Positions 15,435-23,028 of a stretch of DNA of 32,670 nt are shown here, one piece after another. This stretch comes from Pseudohongiella sp. (lineage in GTDB: Bacteria; Pseudomonadota; Gammaproteobacteria; Pseudomonadales; Pseudohongiellaceae). Made by a program: the position numbers and the translations under genes. Each line of letters starts with the position of its first letter. Positions within the stretch are counted from its first letter, which is position 1. The stretch covers positions 1-32,670 of the forward strand of contig JABMOK010000110.1 in the NCBI GenBank assembly GCA_013204155.1, written 5' to 3'. The notes under the pieces are model-generated. The model did not search any database, was not told the DNA's origin, and was given only the letters and a program-made list of their open reading frames with translations.

Positions 15435-16559
15435 CTAAGCCAGTAAGCCCTCGATAGTCCTCACTCGGTGACTCTCGCTATCGGTGACATAGACCACCCC
15501 CTCGTGCACACAGACCCCATGTGGGCGATTAAGTTTGCAGGACAGTGGATCCCCATCCGGGCCATCACCACGCTCGCCACTGCCCAACACGGTATCGATA
15601 ATGCCGCTGCCAAGTGACATCCGTCGGATCACATGGTTCTCGGTGTCCACTATATAGAGGCTATGGTCTGCCCGTGAGTAGGCGATTCCCTTGGGACCGT
15701 TAAAGGTGGCCTCGAGTGCGGCACCGCCGTCGCCGCTATAACCTTTCTCTCCAGTGCCGGCGATACGCTGTAGACGGTTACCCTGGATATCGAGTTGGTA
15801 GACGGCGTTACCCTCTCTGAGGACCAGATAAGCATTGCCGTCAGGATCGGTATCCAGAGAGCGGGGCCCGAGCAAGGGCGTCCCTTCCAGAGGCCCGCTA
15901 TCCGGCGTAGCGATGCGCTCGCCGGTGCCCGCCAGAGTGGTAATGACACCGGTTTCAATGCTCACGGTTCGAAGCCGGCTATTGCCAATATCGCAGATGA
16001 GTAAATTTCCCTGGCTATCGAAAGCCAGACTGTGAGGTTGTCTAAGCTGGGCAAGAACCGAAGAGCGGCCATCGCCCGAATAACCCGCCACGCCCGTTCC
16101 GGCGACAGTGGAGACGAATCCGCTTACAGCGGCTATTCGGCGTACCACGTGTCCGTCGCGCTCAACCACGTAGAGATTGCCTTGCTCATCGAATCGAATC
16201 TCATGGGGTGCAGAAAAAGACGTCTGGGAGGCCAGTCGCGCTTCCCTGACAAAGCCCTTCTCTCCGGTGCCGGCGATAGTGCTTAGGCGCTTGCTGCCTA
16301 AGTCCAGTCGTCTTATGCGTCCCGTATCAACTTCGCAAAAATACAATGCACCGTCCGGCCCGATGACCAGGCCATAGGGATTGTTTACTGGCGTTTCGGT
16401 GGCCAGTAAGCCGTTAGCCCCTTCTGCTTCATAGCCCGCGATACCGGTGCCGGCGATGGTGCTCACCTGGGGTGCCTGAGCGACACTTAGGCGTGCTGCG
16501 GAGAAGGCCGCCGCGCCCAGTACAGTTTTGATAAATGCGCGTCTAGTGGGGCGGAACAT
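15435..16559 (-). CDS. Tat-exported NHL-repeat beta-propeller protein
   Basis: A 374-residue protein with a twin-arginine signal (RRAFIKTVLGAAAF, RR at residues 6-7; cleavage near VAQA) followed by NHL repeats forming a six-bladed propeller. Each blade carries a variant of STIAGTGxxGY followed by PxxLAFDxxGNLxIxDxxNxRxRxV; VSTVAGTGVAGYSGDG and RIAGTGEKGYSGDGG are clear copies. Such propellers bind proteins, peptides or ligands, or act as lyases; no catalytic residues stand out here. AAGGA precedes the ATG. Its stop is 13 bp from the end of the convergent hydrolase-LuxR gene. Export by Tat suggests it folds, possibly with a cofactor, before crossing the membrane. Confidence 0.9.
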   Translation of the reverse strand: MFRPTRRAFIKTVLGAAAFSAARLSVAQAPQVSTIAGTGIAGYEAEGANGLLATETPVNNPYGLVIGPDGALYFCEVDTGRIRRLDLGSKRLSTIAGTGEKGFVREARLASQTSFSAPHEIRFDEQGNLYVVERDGHVVRRIAAVSGFVSTVAGTGVAGYSGDGRSSVLAQLRQPHSLAFDSQGNLLICDIGNSRLRTVSIETGVITTLAGTGERIATPDSGPLEGTPLLGPRSLDTDPDGNAYLVLREGNAVYQLDIQGNRLQRIAGTGEKGYSGDGGAALEATFNGPKGIAYSRADHSLYIVDTENHVIRRMSLGSGIIDTVLGSGERGDGPDGDPLSCKLNRPHGVCVHEGVVYVTDSESHRVRTIEGLLA

Positions 16560-16737
16560 GGTTGTATCCTTATTCTACTGTCAGCGACGGAAGACGGCGT
16601 TTGAGATCAACCGCCACAGGCAGGCGCTGGATTGAAAAATTAGTATTGTTTTTTACCTCAGTCCCAAATACTCTCACATTTCAGAGTCGAGAATAAGACT
16701 AATAATGGCTCAACCGATGAGCATTGAGGAGAACATC

Positions 16738-17616
16738 ATGTGTGATCTGGATACCCAAAAAGATGCCGACGAATTTTTGCGTCGCAAAGGCGATATGACC
16801 CGTAGGCAATTTGGCAAATTGTCTGCCGCCGTAGGGGTGGCAATGGTATTGCCAACTGTGGCCAATGCCCAGGCAGTAACAGAATCGGATGTCGACATAA
16901 CAACTCCGGACGGGGTGGCCGATTGCTATTTTGTACACCCTTCCAGTGGCAGCCACGCCGCTGTTATTGTCTGGCCCGATATCCTGGGATTAAGGCCGGC
17001 GTTCCGAGCGATGGGCAAGCGCCTCGCCCAGTCAGGCTATTCAGTATTAGTGGTGAATCCTTTCTACAGAGATGCCCGTTCTCCGGTGGTGGGAGAGGGA
17101 GCCAGCTTCAGTCAGCCGGAGATTCGCAGCCTGGTATTACCGATGGCAGGTCATCTCAACGCCGAGACTCACTTTACCGATGCCCGCGCGATGGTGAACT
17201 TTCTGGATCAGCAGGCTTCTGTAGATACTTCACGCAAGATTGGTACCACGGGATACTGCATGGGTGGGCCGATGGTGATGCGCACCATGGCGGCCGTACC
17301 TAGCCGTGTGGGTGCCGGTGGCACTTTTCATGGTGGCGGACTGGCTACCGATGCTGACAATAGTCCACACCTGCTAATCCCTCAGATGCGCGCTTCCGTG
17401 CTGCATGCTGTTGCCGGGAACGATGACGAAACCGACCCCGAAGCGAAGAATAAATTGCGCGCCGCTTATGCCGCCGCAGGATTATCAGCGGAGATCGAAG
17501 TGTATACCGATACGCTGCATGGCTGGTGTCCACCAGATTCACAAGTCTATAACGAAGCTCAGGCAGAACGTGCCTGGAGTCGGATGTTGAATTTGTTTGA
17601 TTCTGCGTTGGCTTAA
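16738..17616 (+). CDS. Tat-exported dienelactone hydrolase family protein
   Basis: A 292-residue hydrolase. The Tat motif TRRQFGK (RR at residues 22-23) and a hydrophobic stretch ending in ANAQA direct it to the periplasm. The catalytic triad of the dienelactone hydrolase family is present: C174 in GYCMGG, D229 or D230 in AGNDDE, and H261 in LHGW. WPDILGLRPAFRAMGKRLA is the usual N-terminal signature. GAGGAG lies 6 nt before the ATG at 16738, so I prefer it over an upstream ATG at 16705. Its substrate is unknown; periplasmic members are common near other exported hydrolases. A strong terminator follows. Confidence 0.92.
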   Translation: MCDLDTQKDADEFLRRKGDMTRRQFGKLSAAVGVAMVLPTVANAQAVTESDVDITTPDGVADCYFVHPSSGSHAAVIVWPDILGLRPAFRAMGKRLAQSGYSVLVVNPFYRDARSPVVGEGASFSQPEIRSLVLPMAGHLNAETHFTDARAMVNFLDQQASVDTSRKIGTTGYCMGGPMVMRTMAAVPSRVGAGGTFHGGGLATDADNSPHLLIPQMRASVLHAVAGNDDETDPEAKNKLRAAYAAAGLSAEIEVYTDTLHGWCPPDSQVYNEAQAERAWSRMLNLFDSALA

Positions 17617-17630
17617 CAGCGATCTGTTTT

Positions 17631-17670
17631 AAAAAGGCGGAGAAGTTGATGACTTCCCCGCCTTTTTTTT
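17631..17670. terminator. Bidirectional rho-independent terminator
   Basis: AAAAAGGCGG at 17631-17640 pairs with CCGCCTTTTT at 17658-17667, with a further stem GAAGT/ACTTC inside. A-run on the left and T-run on the right allow it to work for both the dienelactone hydrolase gene and the convergent broken gene. Confidence 0.88.
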
Positions 17671-17673
17671 GCG

Positions 17674-18216
17674 CTAATTTGCAGAAATCAGATTAAAACT
17701 CCACCAACGATCATCGCGCACCGCATCCGCTGGCGGTGCTGGATTGCCGGGACCCCCGTGAACCTGGAGCTTACTTACCCGGGCAGCCCAAGCCTTATCG
17801 AGTTCTTCGGGGTCAAGCACGCGATGGAAGGTCACCGGGTAGACCAGACCATTCAGGCGTACGCGTCCCGATTCATTTTCACCGACCTTGCTCGCCCAGT
17901 ATTTGCTCTCACAGACCGAGCAGCTCAAATACAGTTTGCCTTCGGCGGTCGACATACAATTGAGGTTGATGGAATGCGGTCGTATACCGGCCCAGATCTG
18001 AATTTGGCAGAGAGGGACCTGATTAACGAAGGACCAATCGGAAACGGCTTCGGTGGAACGCTCACCCAGTAATAGTCCTCCAGGTGTTCGCTCGCAGGGG
18101 CAGATTTATGAATAGATGAAAAAACCTGCAACAGCGCCTACTGCAATAGCCGCCGCAGCGGCTATAAGGATAGTGCGGGTTCTGGAGCTTTTGTTAGTGG
18201 TTTGTTCTTCGCTCAT
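17674..18216 (-). pseudogene. Membrane-anchored conserved protein interrupted by an in-frame TAA
   Basis: Read from the ATG at 18216, the frame gives MSEEQTTNKSS, a hydrophobic anchor (AAAAAIAVGAVAGFFIYS), then a TAA at 18106-18108 (codon 37). The same frame continues without another stop for 143 codons, beginning ICPCERTPGGLL and running through VPLCQIQIWAG, PHSINLNC, KLYLSCSVCESKYW and RLNGLVYPVTFHRV to DDRWWSF. The downstream part keeps the look of a real conserved protein and of a PNPOx/DUF2255-like split barrel (fold-level guess). So the two halves belong to one 180-codon gene split by a nonsense codon. It could be a recent mutation, a sequencing error, or read-through. There is no good start codon just after the stop. 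Confidence 0.8.
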
Positions 18217-18379
18217 GGCCAGGCCTCTTATTCTTGGTTTGAAACGAGTATACGCCCACCGGCGATGCAGTCAAAAGTCTCTTGACCGGCAAGCCCCTGC
18301 AAGCTACGCAGGTCAAATTCAGCGCCGTTCTGAGCGCCGCGGCATAGTGTCGCAGGCGCCCAAATAGCCACTGGAATGC

Positions 18380-18388
18380 TGTTATACT
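18380..18388 (+). promoter_or_regulatory. Extended -10 promoter for the 28-codon ORF
   Basis: TG at 18380-18381 one base before TATACT (18383-18388) makes an extended -10 element. No -35 of note lies 17 bp upstream, which extended -10 promoters tolerate. Transcription would start about 20 bp before the ATG at 18416. Confidence 0.5.
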
Positions 18389-18415
18389 GAGCACCTGAAG
18401 AAAAGGAGCGGGATA

Positions 18416-18502
18416 ATGATTCACCTTCGACACATGCTTTATCTAATGCTTGCGCCAATCGTCACTGCGCTTATTTGCTGGGCAATTTGGACTGTTATTT
18501 AA
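18416..18502 (+). CDS. Possible 28-residue single-pass membrane peptide
   Basis: The frame encodes 28 residues: a short basic N-terminus (MIHLRHML) followed by about 20 hydrophobic residues (MLAPIVTALICWAIWTVI) and a TAA stop. An AAGGAG ribosome site lies about 7 nt upstream of the ATG, and an extended -10 promoter lies at the right distance. This is the size and pattern of small bacterial membrane proteins or type I toxin peptides. I recognise no homologue. It sits between a broken gene and a convergent lipoprotein gene. Confidence 0.5.
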   Translation: MIHLRHMLYLMLAPIVTALICWAIWTVI

Positions 18503-18533
18503 TACCTTAGACTAGATGCCTGCTGGCAAGCGA

Positions 18534-19709
18534 TCACTGCCCGGTGATGCTCTCGCCGGTTTCCAGCTCAAACAAGCTTCTCAGTATTCCGCGCCATTCA
18601 CGATACTGCTGTTCCATGGTGCCATTGAGTCCACGTACCTGAGTATTCAACTCGAGTATTGCCGGTGCCAATTCAGTGTTGAAACCAGAAGCCAATTCAG
18701 TAAATTCCCGCTCGAAAATCTTGCTCCACTTAAATCTGTCGTAGCGTTGACTAAGCGATAGAAAGCCGCTCGAGTTTCCATAGTTGTTGCTTTCTGCCTG
18801 TTGCCTGGCCGCTTCTGCTTCGCTAATCTCATCGATTGAATAACGTCGCCACAAAACATAGGCCGGTTTGATGTCGTCATACAGCGTTGTATAGTATTCA
18901 TCAACCGTATCGATAAAAAGCTGATGGCGATACTGCATATCGGCGACTCGTGACAGCATCGGATCATCACGCGCTAATAAACTGTCCACCATGAGTAAAC
19001 CATCGGGACCTTCGACTAAAGTGCGAGCGAAGGTATCTGGTGAGAGATCGCGGGCATAGGTCATCTCTGTAACAGAATTTAGTTTGCCGAGAGACTGTTC
19101 GCTTAAACTGTCTCGTACCGCCAAGAGATCATTGGAAATCTGATTGTAAACATCCTGAAATGGATCGATAAAATTGCTGGCATCGAAAGTATTATCGAGG
19201 GTGAAGCGCGTGGATTCCGGATAGTCGCCGAAGCCAGCGGCGTCGGCATAGATTTTATTCAGCCATTCGCGGCCGGCACTGTCTTTCGCGTTAATTTCCA
19301 GTACCAGATTAAGCCCATCGGATTTAATGATGCGACCGGACACAAACAAATCCAGAGAAGGATCGCGCTCCGGGACTACCCGGATCGCGCCCCATTGATT
19401 AGACTCAAGCAGTGTGTTCTTCAGTAGATGCGGCAGGAATCGGGTTTCTTTCTGGATGATTTCATCGAAAATCCAATCTCCAGGTTGATATTCCTGTTGT
19501 TGCTTATCGTCTACAGTGAAAACCAATACGCCAATTTCGAGCAACTGTGGTTGAGAGGGCAGGGTAATCGCCTGGATCAAACTAACACGACCAACCAGAT
19601 CGAGTGGCGGCACCGGTGCTTCGACCGGAGTTTGAGCACAGGCGGTCAACAATGCCGTTAGTAGAATGCAGAGTAGCTTGATAGCCTTGGGGTGGGAGAG
19701 AGGTTGCAT
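18534..19709 (-). CDS. Lipoprotein of unknown function
   Basis: A 391-residue lipoprotein: the signal peptide ends in LTAC (Cys24), a canonical lipobox, followed by a Pro-rich linker (AQTPVEAPVPP). The body has a first region of beta-type sequence (SLIQAITLPSQPQLLEIGVLVFTV, RFLPHLLKNTLLESNQWGAIRVVP) that could be an envelope-assembly-like domain, then a helical C-terminal half rich in E, Q and R (SEAEAARQQAE, KWSKIFEREFTELASG). I do not recognise the family. The open frame begins at a TTG (19724) overlapping the stop of the upstream gene; the ATG at 19709 gives the more normal signal peptide. The two genes are probably one operon. Confidence 0.8.
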   Translation of the reverse strand: MQPLSHPKAIKLLCILLTALLTACAQTPVEAPVPPLDLVGRVSLIQAITLPSQPQLLEIGVLVFTVDDKQQQEYQPGDWIFDEIIQKETRFLPHLLKNTLLESNQWGAIRVVPERDPSLDLFVSGRIIKSDGLNLVLEINAKDSAGREWLNKIYADAAGFGDYPESTRFTLDNTFDASNFIDPFQDVYNQISNDLLAVRDSLSEQSLGKLNSVTEMTYARDLSPDTFARTLVEGPDGLLMVDSLLARDDPMLSRVADMQYRHQLFIDTVDEYYTTLYDDIKPAYVLWRRYSIDEISEAEAARQQAESNNYGNSSGFLSLSQRYDRFKWSKIFEREFTELASGFNTELAPAILELNTQVRGLNGTMEQQYREWRGILRSLFELETGESITGQ

Positions 19710-19720
19710 AAGCAAGAGAT

Positions 19721-20479
19721 TCAAAAATCAACATCCGCTTGATTGCAGACCCTGCCGCGGCTGAGGGTTTGTACACATTCAAATTCGTCGACAGGCGCAT
19801 CGTAGTGATTAAATGCCTGAATTAGATTGAAGGGTTCGGAACCTTTGCTGGAGATGCTGGTAATAAGATTGAGTAGTTGCTGATCGGCAGAGACGCTGAA
19901 ACGGTGCGCGACGATCAGGTCATCCGGGAGCATGATCTGAAACACCAACTGCTGCCCGTCCCAGCCACAAACTTCCACGCCGTGTTCATTGGCGAAGGTT
20001 TCCATGATGCCAAAATCCATGCCGCAAACCAGAGCCGCTTCACCGCGGCGCTCGATTCTGATCTCTTCTCGTGTCTGGGTAATTTTCAGTGTGGATTGCC
20101 GACTAATGTATTCCGCCAGACGAGCGACGTCTACAATATTGGCGCCGCGTCCTGAGCTACGGCTCAGATTTACATTACCAATAGCAATAGGCGGAGCAGA
20201 CCTTGAGCGACCGGAAGAGCCTTGGGTACTTTGTCGAGCCGCCGCTTCCTGCCGGATTCTCATGGAACGGCCCAACTCATCTTCCCAATTGTCGCTGCGT
20301 CGAAAATCTTTCTCCCAGGAACCGGAAAAATCCAGCCGGATAGGCCGGTTTAGATTGAGAATGGGCAAGTCGTCCATTGCCTGAGCCAGAGGAGCCATGG
20401 CCGCAATAACAAACAGGAGAATGCGCCCTGGCCGAGGCATTTTGCGAAGCTGTTGCTGAATTAATGTGGCGTTGATCAT
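19721..20479 (-). CDS. Exported protein of unknown function
   Basis: A protein of about 252 residues with a signal peptide (PRPGRILLFVIAAMAPLAQA, cleavage after AQA). The mature part begins MDDLPILNLNRPIRLDFSGSWEKDFRRSDNWEDEL, has a Ser/Arg-rich low-complexity linker (SSGRSRS), then a compact domain with four Cys that could form two disulfides (VCGMDFG, EVCGWDG, EFECVQ, RVCNQ). SGSWEKDFRRSDNWEDEL recalls lipocalin-like or similar secreted starts, but I cannot name a family. ATGs at 20479 and 20440 are both possible starts; neither has a clear ribosome site. It overlaps the start of the lipoprotein gene downstream, so they likely work together. Confidence 0.75.
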   Translation of the reverse strand: MINATLIQQQLRKMPRPGRILLFVIAAMAPLAQAMDDLPILNLNRPIRLDFSGSWEKDFRRSDNWEDELGRSMRIRQEAAARQSTQGSSGRSRSAPPIAIGNVNLSRSSGRGANIVDVARLAEYISRQSTLKITQTREEIRIERRGEAALVCGMDFGIMETFANEHGVEVCGWDGQQLVFQIMLPDDLIVAHRFSVSADQQLLNLITSISSKGSEPFNLIQAFNHYDAPVDEFECVQTLSRGRVCNQADVDF

Positions 20480-20534
20480 TGGCGCAAAATTTATCGGTAA
20501 GAGCGCAAAACATTGCACTGGAGTTTATACGCTT

Positions 20535-20576
20535 CGCGAGCAATAACTACTCGCGGCCCGAGGCGGCATTGCCTCG
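20535..20576. other. Two adjacent hairpins upstream of divergent genes
   Basis: CGCGAG 20535-20540 pairs with CTCGCG 20550-20555, and CGAGGC 20559-20564 pairs with GCCTCG 20571-20576. They lie in the divergent gap between the exported unknown protein and the MBL hydrolase, and could be regulatory. Confidence 0.4.
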
Positions 20577-20718
20577 TCATGGGGCTAATCCCAGCATACT
20601 GTAAACTACTTGATCAAGATTCTAAATACGCTAAATACAACAATCTTGTGATTGGACATTCTCAACCGAGGCTCTTATTCTCTCAACCAGCAAGTAATCA
20701 TCTGAAGGAGCCACCGTT

Positions 20719-21585
20719 ATGTCCCTGAGCCGCCAAGTCCGATTCGTACTTACCCTGCTGTCATGCCTGACCCTGTCAAATACTGTTCTGTCCCAACAAG
20801 ACTTCAGCAATGTCGAGATTGTGCCCCACCATGTGGCCGGCAGCGTCTACTATCTTGAAGGACAAGGTGGAAATATAGGCCTGTCCATAGGCGAAGACGG
20901 CGTGGTGATGATTGATGATCAGTATGCGCCACTGACCGAGAAGATACTGGCCGCTATCGCAACCTTGAATGATGGGGAGATTCGCTTCCTGATCAATACC
21001 CACGTGCATGGCGATCACACCGGCGGCAATGAAAATCTGGGCAAGATGGGGGTGCTCATATTGGCCCGAGACGAAATTCGGGTCCGCCTGAGCGCTCAGG
21101 CCCCGGAGGCGGCATTGCCGGTGCTTACCTACAGTGAATCCATCACTCTTCATCTCAATGGCGAGGAAGTCTACGCATTTCCTGCTCCTCCCGCGCATAC
21201 CGATGGCGATACCTTCATTTATTTTAAGGATTCAGACGTAATTCATTCCGGCGATGTATTTCGCACCACAGCGTTTCCGGTTATCGATACCAATAATGGG
21301 GGAACACTAAATGGCACGCTGGAAGCGTTGGGGATACTGATCGGTGTGGCCGGGCCCAATACCAGGATAGTTCCTGGCCATGGTGTTGTTTCCAGCCGCG
21401 GCGATGTCATGGGATTTCGGGATATGGTGCTGGATGTCGCGGAAAGAGTCGCTCCTCAGGTTGAGCGAGGCATGTCCTACGAGCAGGTGGCGGCAAGCAA
21501 TCCAACGGCGGCTTATAATGCCAGATACGGCGACCCGGAACGCTTTCTGCGGGCGGTATATTCCGAGCTTGGCGGTGGGAACTAG
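20719..21585 (+). CDS. Secreted MBL-fold metallohydrolase
   Basis: A 288-residue metallo-beta-lactamase-fold protein with a signal peptide ending near TVLSQ. Metal ligands are complete: H95-x-H97-x-D99-H100 in THVHGDH, H160 in PPAHTDGD, D179 in SGDV, and H221 in VPGHG. This is the pattern of the large group of periplasmic MBL hydrolases that includes quinoprotein-relay and B3-like enzymes. Its substrate is unknown and beta-lactam hydrolysis should not be assumed. AAGGAG lies upstream of the ATG. The secreted esterase starts 7 bp after its stop, so they form an operon. Confidence 0.92.
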   Translation: MSLSRQVRFVLTLLSCLTLSNTVLSQQDFSNVEIVPHHVAGSVYYLEGQGGNIGLSIGEDGVVMIDDQYAPLTEKILAAIATLNDGEIRFLINTHVHGDHTGGNENLGKMGVLILARDEIRVRLSAQAPEAALPVLTYSESITLHLNGEEVYAFPAPPAHTDGDTFIYFKDSDVIHSGDVFRTTAFPVIDTNNGGTLNGTLEALGILIGVAGPNTRIVPGHGVVSSRGDVMGFRDMVLDVAERVAPQVERGMSYEQVAASNPTAAYNARYGDPERFLRAVYSELGGGN

Positions 21586-21592
21586 AATCGCC

Positions 21593-22864
21593 ATGAACTT
21601 GAATTCCAACACCGGGCTTTGTATTCGATTTTTCTCAGGGCTACTCTGCCTGGGGTTATTCCAGTCTGCGGCAATCGCCGCCGAGGCTGTAGATGAGCAG
21701 AAGTTGCTTAGTAATTTCTGGACAGCAACTTCTGCAGACCAACAACAAAGGAGTCAGGAGCAATTCATAAAGCAGATTCCTGACGTGACTAGCGCGTATC
21801 AACGACTCAGGGCGGGCCCATCCTTTTCTCCGGATGTGGCAGTTGGTCAACAAGAGAGCGTCCGCATCGCAGCAGATGGCACTCGCTTTCCCTATGTGAT
21901 CCTGGTGCCCGAAGCATACGATCCAGCGATCAGCTATCCAGTTGAATTTATGCTGCACGGGGGCGTGAGTCGACCAGAGTGGGAAGCGGGGGGAGCCTGG
22001 TGGCGACGGGGTTATGATTCTCTAAAACAGCCAGATCGCATTACAGTTGTGCCCGCTGCCTGGAACGATGCTTTCTGGTGGTTCGATAATCAGGCGGACA
22101 GTGTTCCAGCAATTCTTAGAACGATAAAACAAAGCTACAACGTAGATGATAATCGGGTGAGCCTGAGCGGTGTATCGGATGGAGGCACAGGCACCTACTT
22201 CTTCGCTTTCAAACAGCCTACAGAATGGGCGGCGTTTCTGCCCTATATCGGACATCCCGGGGTGTTAAGAAACACACAAAGCGGCAGTGGCTACCGGCTC
22301 TATTTCGAAAACTTAATGAACAAACCTCTGTATATCGTAAACGGGGAGAACGATCCGCTTTATCCGGTGTCATCGGTTATGCCTTTTATCGAAATACTTA
22401 AACAGGCCCAAATTAACTATATCTTTAAACCAATTGCTGGCGGCGGCCACAACACCAATTGGCTGCCTGATGAAAGCCCGATGATTGAACAATTCAAACT
22501 CGATAATCCAAGAGATCCCTTTCCGGAAAAAATTCTTTGGGTGGCAGATCGCACAGACAGATACAATCGCAATCTTTGGATACGCGTGGACGAGTTGGAA
22601 AATGAAAGCCAGCCCGGGATCTTGCAAGTGGGTAGAGTCGGGAACACGTTTGAGGTTGTGGCAGATTCTGTTGCCGAATTTACCTTGTTGTTGAATCCTC
22701 AGGAGATTGATTTCTCCAAGGCAGTGCAGGTGAATGTAAACGGGGCGCTTTTGTACGATGATTTGGTTACTCAAGACATAAATGTACTCTTAAAATGGGC
22801 GCGACGTGATCTTGACCGGTCTATGTTGTATACCGCCGAACTACAATTGAAAACGAATCAATAG
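21593..22864 (+). CDS. Secreted alpha/beta-fold esterase/peptidase-like hydrolase
   Basis: A 423-residue exported hydrolase. A signal peptide (ending near AAIAA, residue 30) is followed by an alpha/beta hydrolase with the triad S195 in GVSDGG, D254 in NGENDPLYP and H286 in GGGHNTNW. FMLHGGVSRPEW near residue 119 is the oxyanion-loop region. The fold resembles prolyl-oligopeptidase or carbohydrate-esterase-like enzymes (e.g. PHB depolymerase-type); I cannot choose among them. The open frame extends upstream into the MBL gene, but the ATG at 21593 is the only start that gives a signal peptide. No strong ribosome site, so translation is probably coupled to the MBL gene 7 bp upstream. Confidence 0.87.
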   Translation: MNLNSNTGLCIRFFSGLLCLGLFQSAAIAAEAVDEQKLLSNFWTATSADQQQRSQEQFIKQIPDVTSAYQRLRAGPSFSPDVAVGQQESVRIAADGTRFPYVILVPEAYDPAISYPVEFMLHGGVSRPEWEAGGAWWRRGYDSLKQPDRITVVPAAWNDAFWWFDNQADSVPAILRTIKQSYNVDDNRVSLSGVSDGGTGTYFFAFKQPTEWAAFLPYIGHPGVLRNTQSGSGYRLYFENLMNKPLYIVNGENDPLYPVSSVMPFIEILKQAQINYIFKPIAGGGHNTNWLPDESPMIEQFKLDNPRDPFPEKILWVADRTDRYNRNLWIRVDELENESQPGILQVGRVGNTFEVVADSVAEFTLLLNPQEIDFSKAVQVNVNGALLYDDLVTQDINVLLKWARRDLDRSMLYTAELQLKTNQ

Positions 22865-23028
22865 TAAGAGAAGCCGGGCCGTCTGCATGCGCTGAATGTC
22901 AATCGAAGGCGATGCTGGGTTTTTTGGCATGTTCCCTGATATTCAGAGTAGGATCGCCCATAGAGAAAGTATGATTGCCAGTATCACTCGGTAGTGAACA
23001 TTCGCCGCGTAGTTAGTACACTCTCCGT

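Noticed and set aside
17758-18072. 104-codon plus-strand ORF
   Set aside because: It is antisense to the broken membrane-anchored gene, whose minus-strand frame shows a coherent conserved protein.
18228-18458. 76-codon minus-strand ORF
   Set aside because: It is antisense to the 28-codon ORF and its promoter, has no start signals, and looks like random composition.
20719-21585. Beta-lactamase resistance gene
   Set aside because: The MBL fold and metal ligands are shared by many hydrolases; nothing specific to beta-lactamases was seen.
21380-21592. Extension of the secreted esterase into the MBL gene
   Set aside because: The extra residues overlap a real gene in another frame and would bury the signal peptide.
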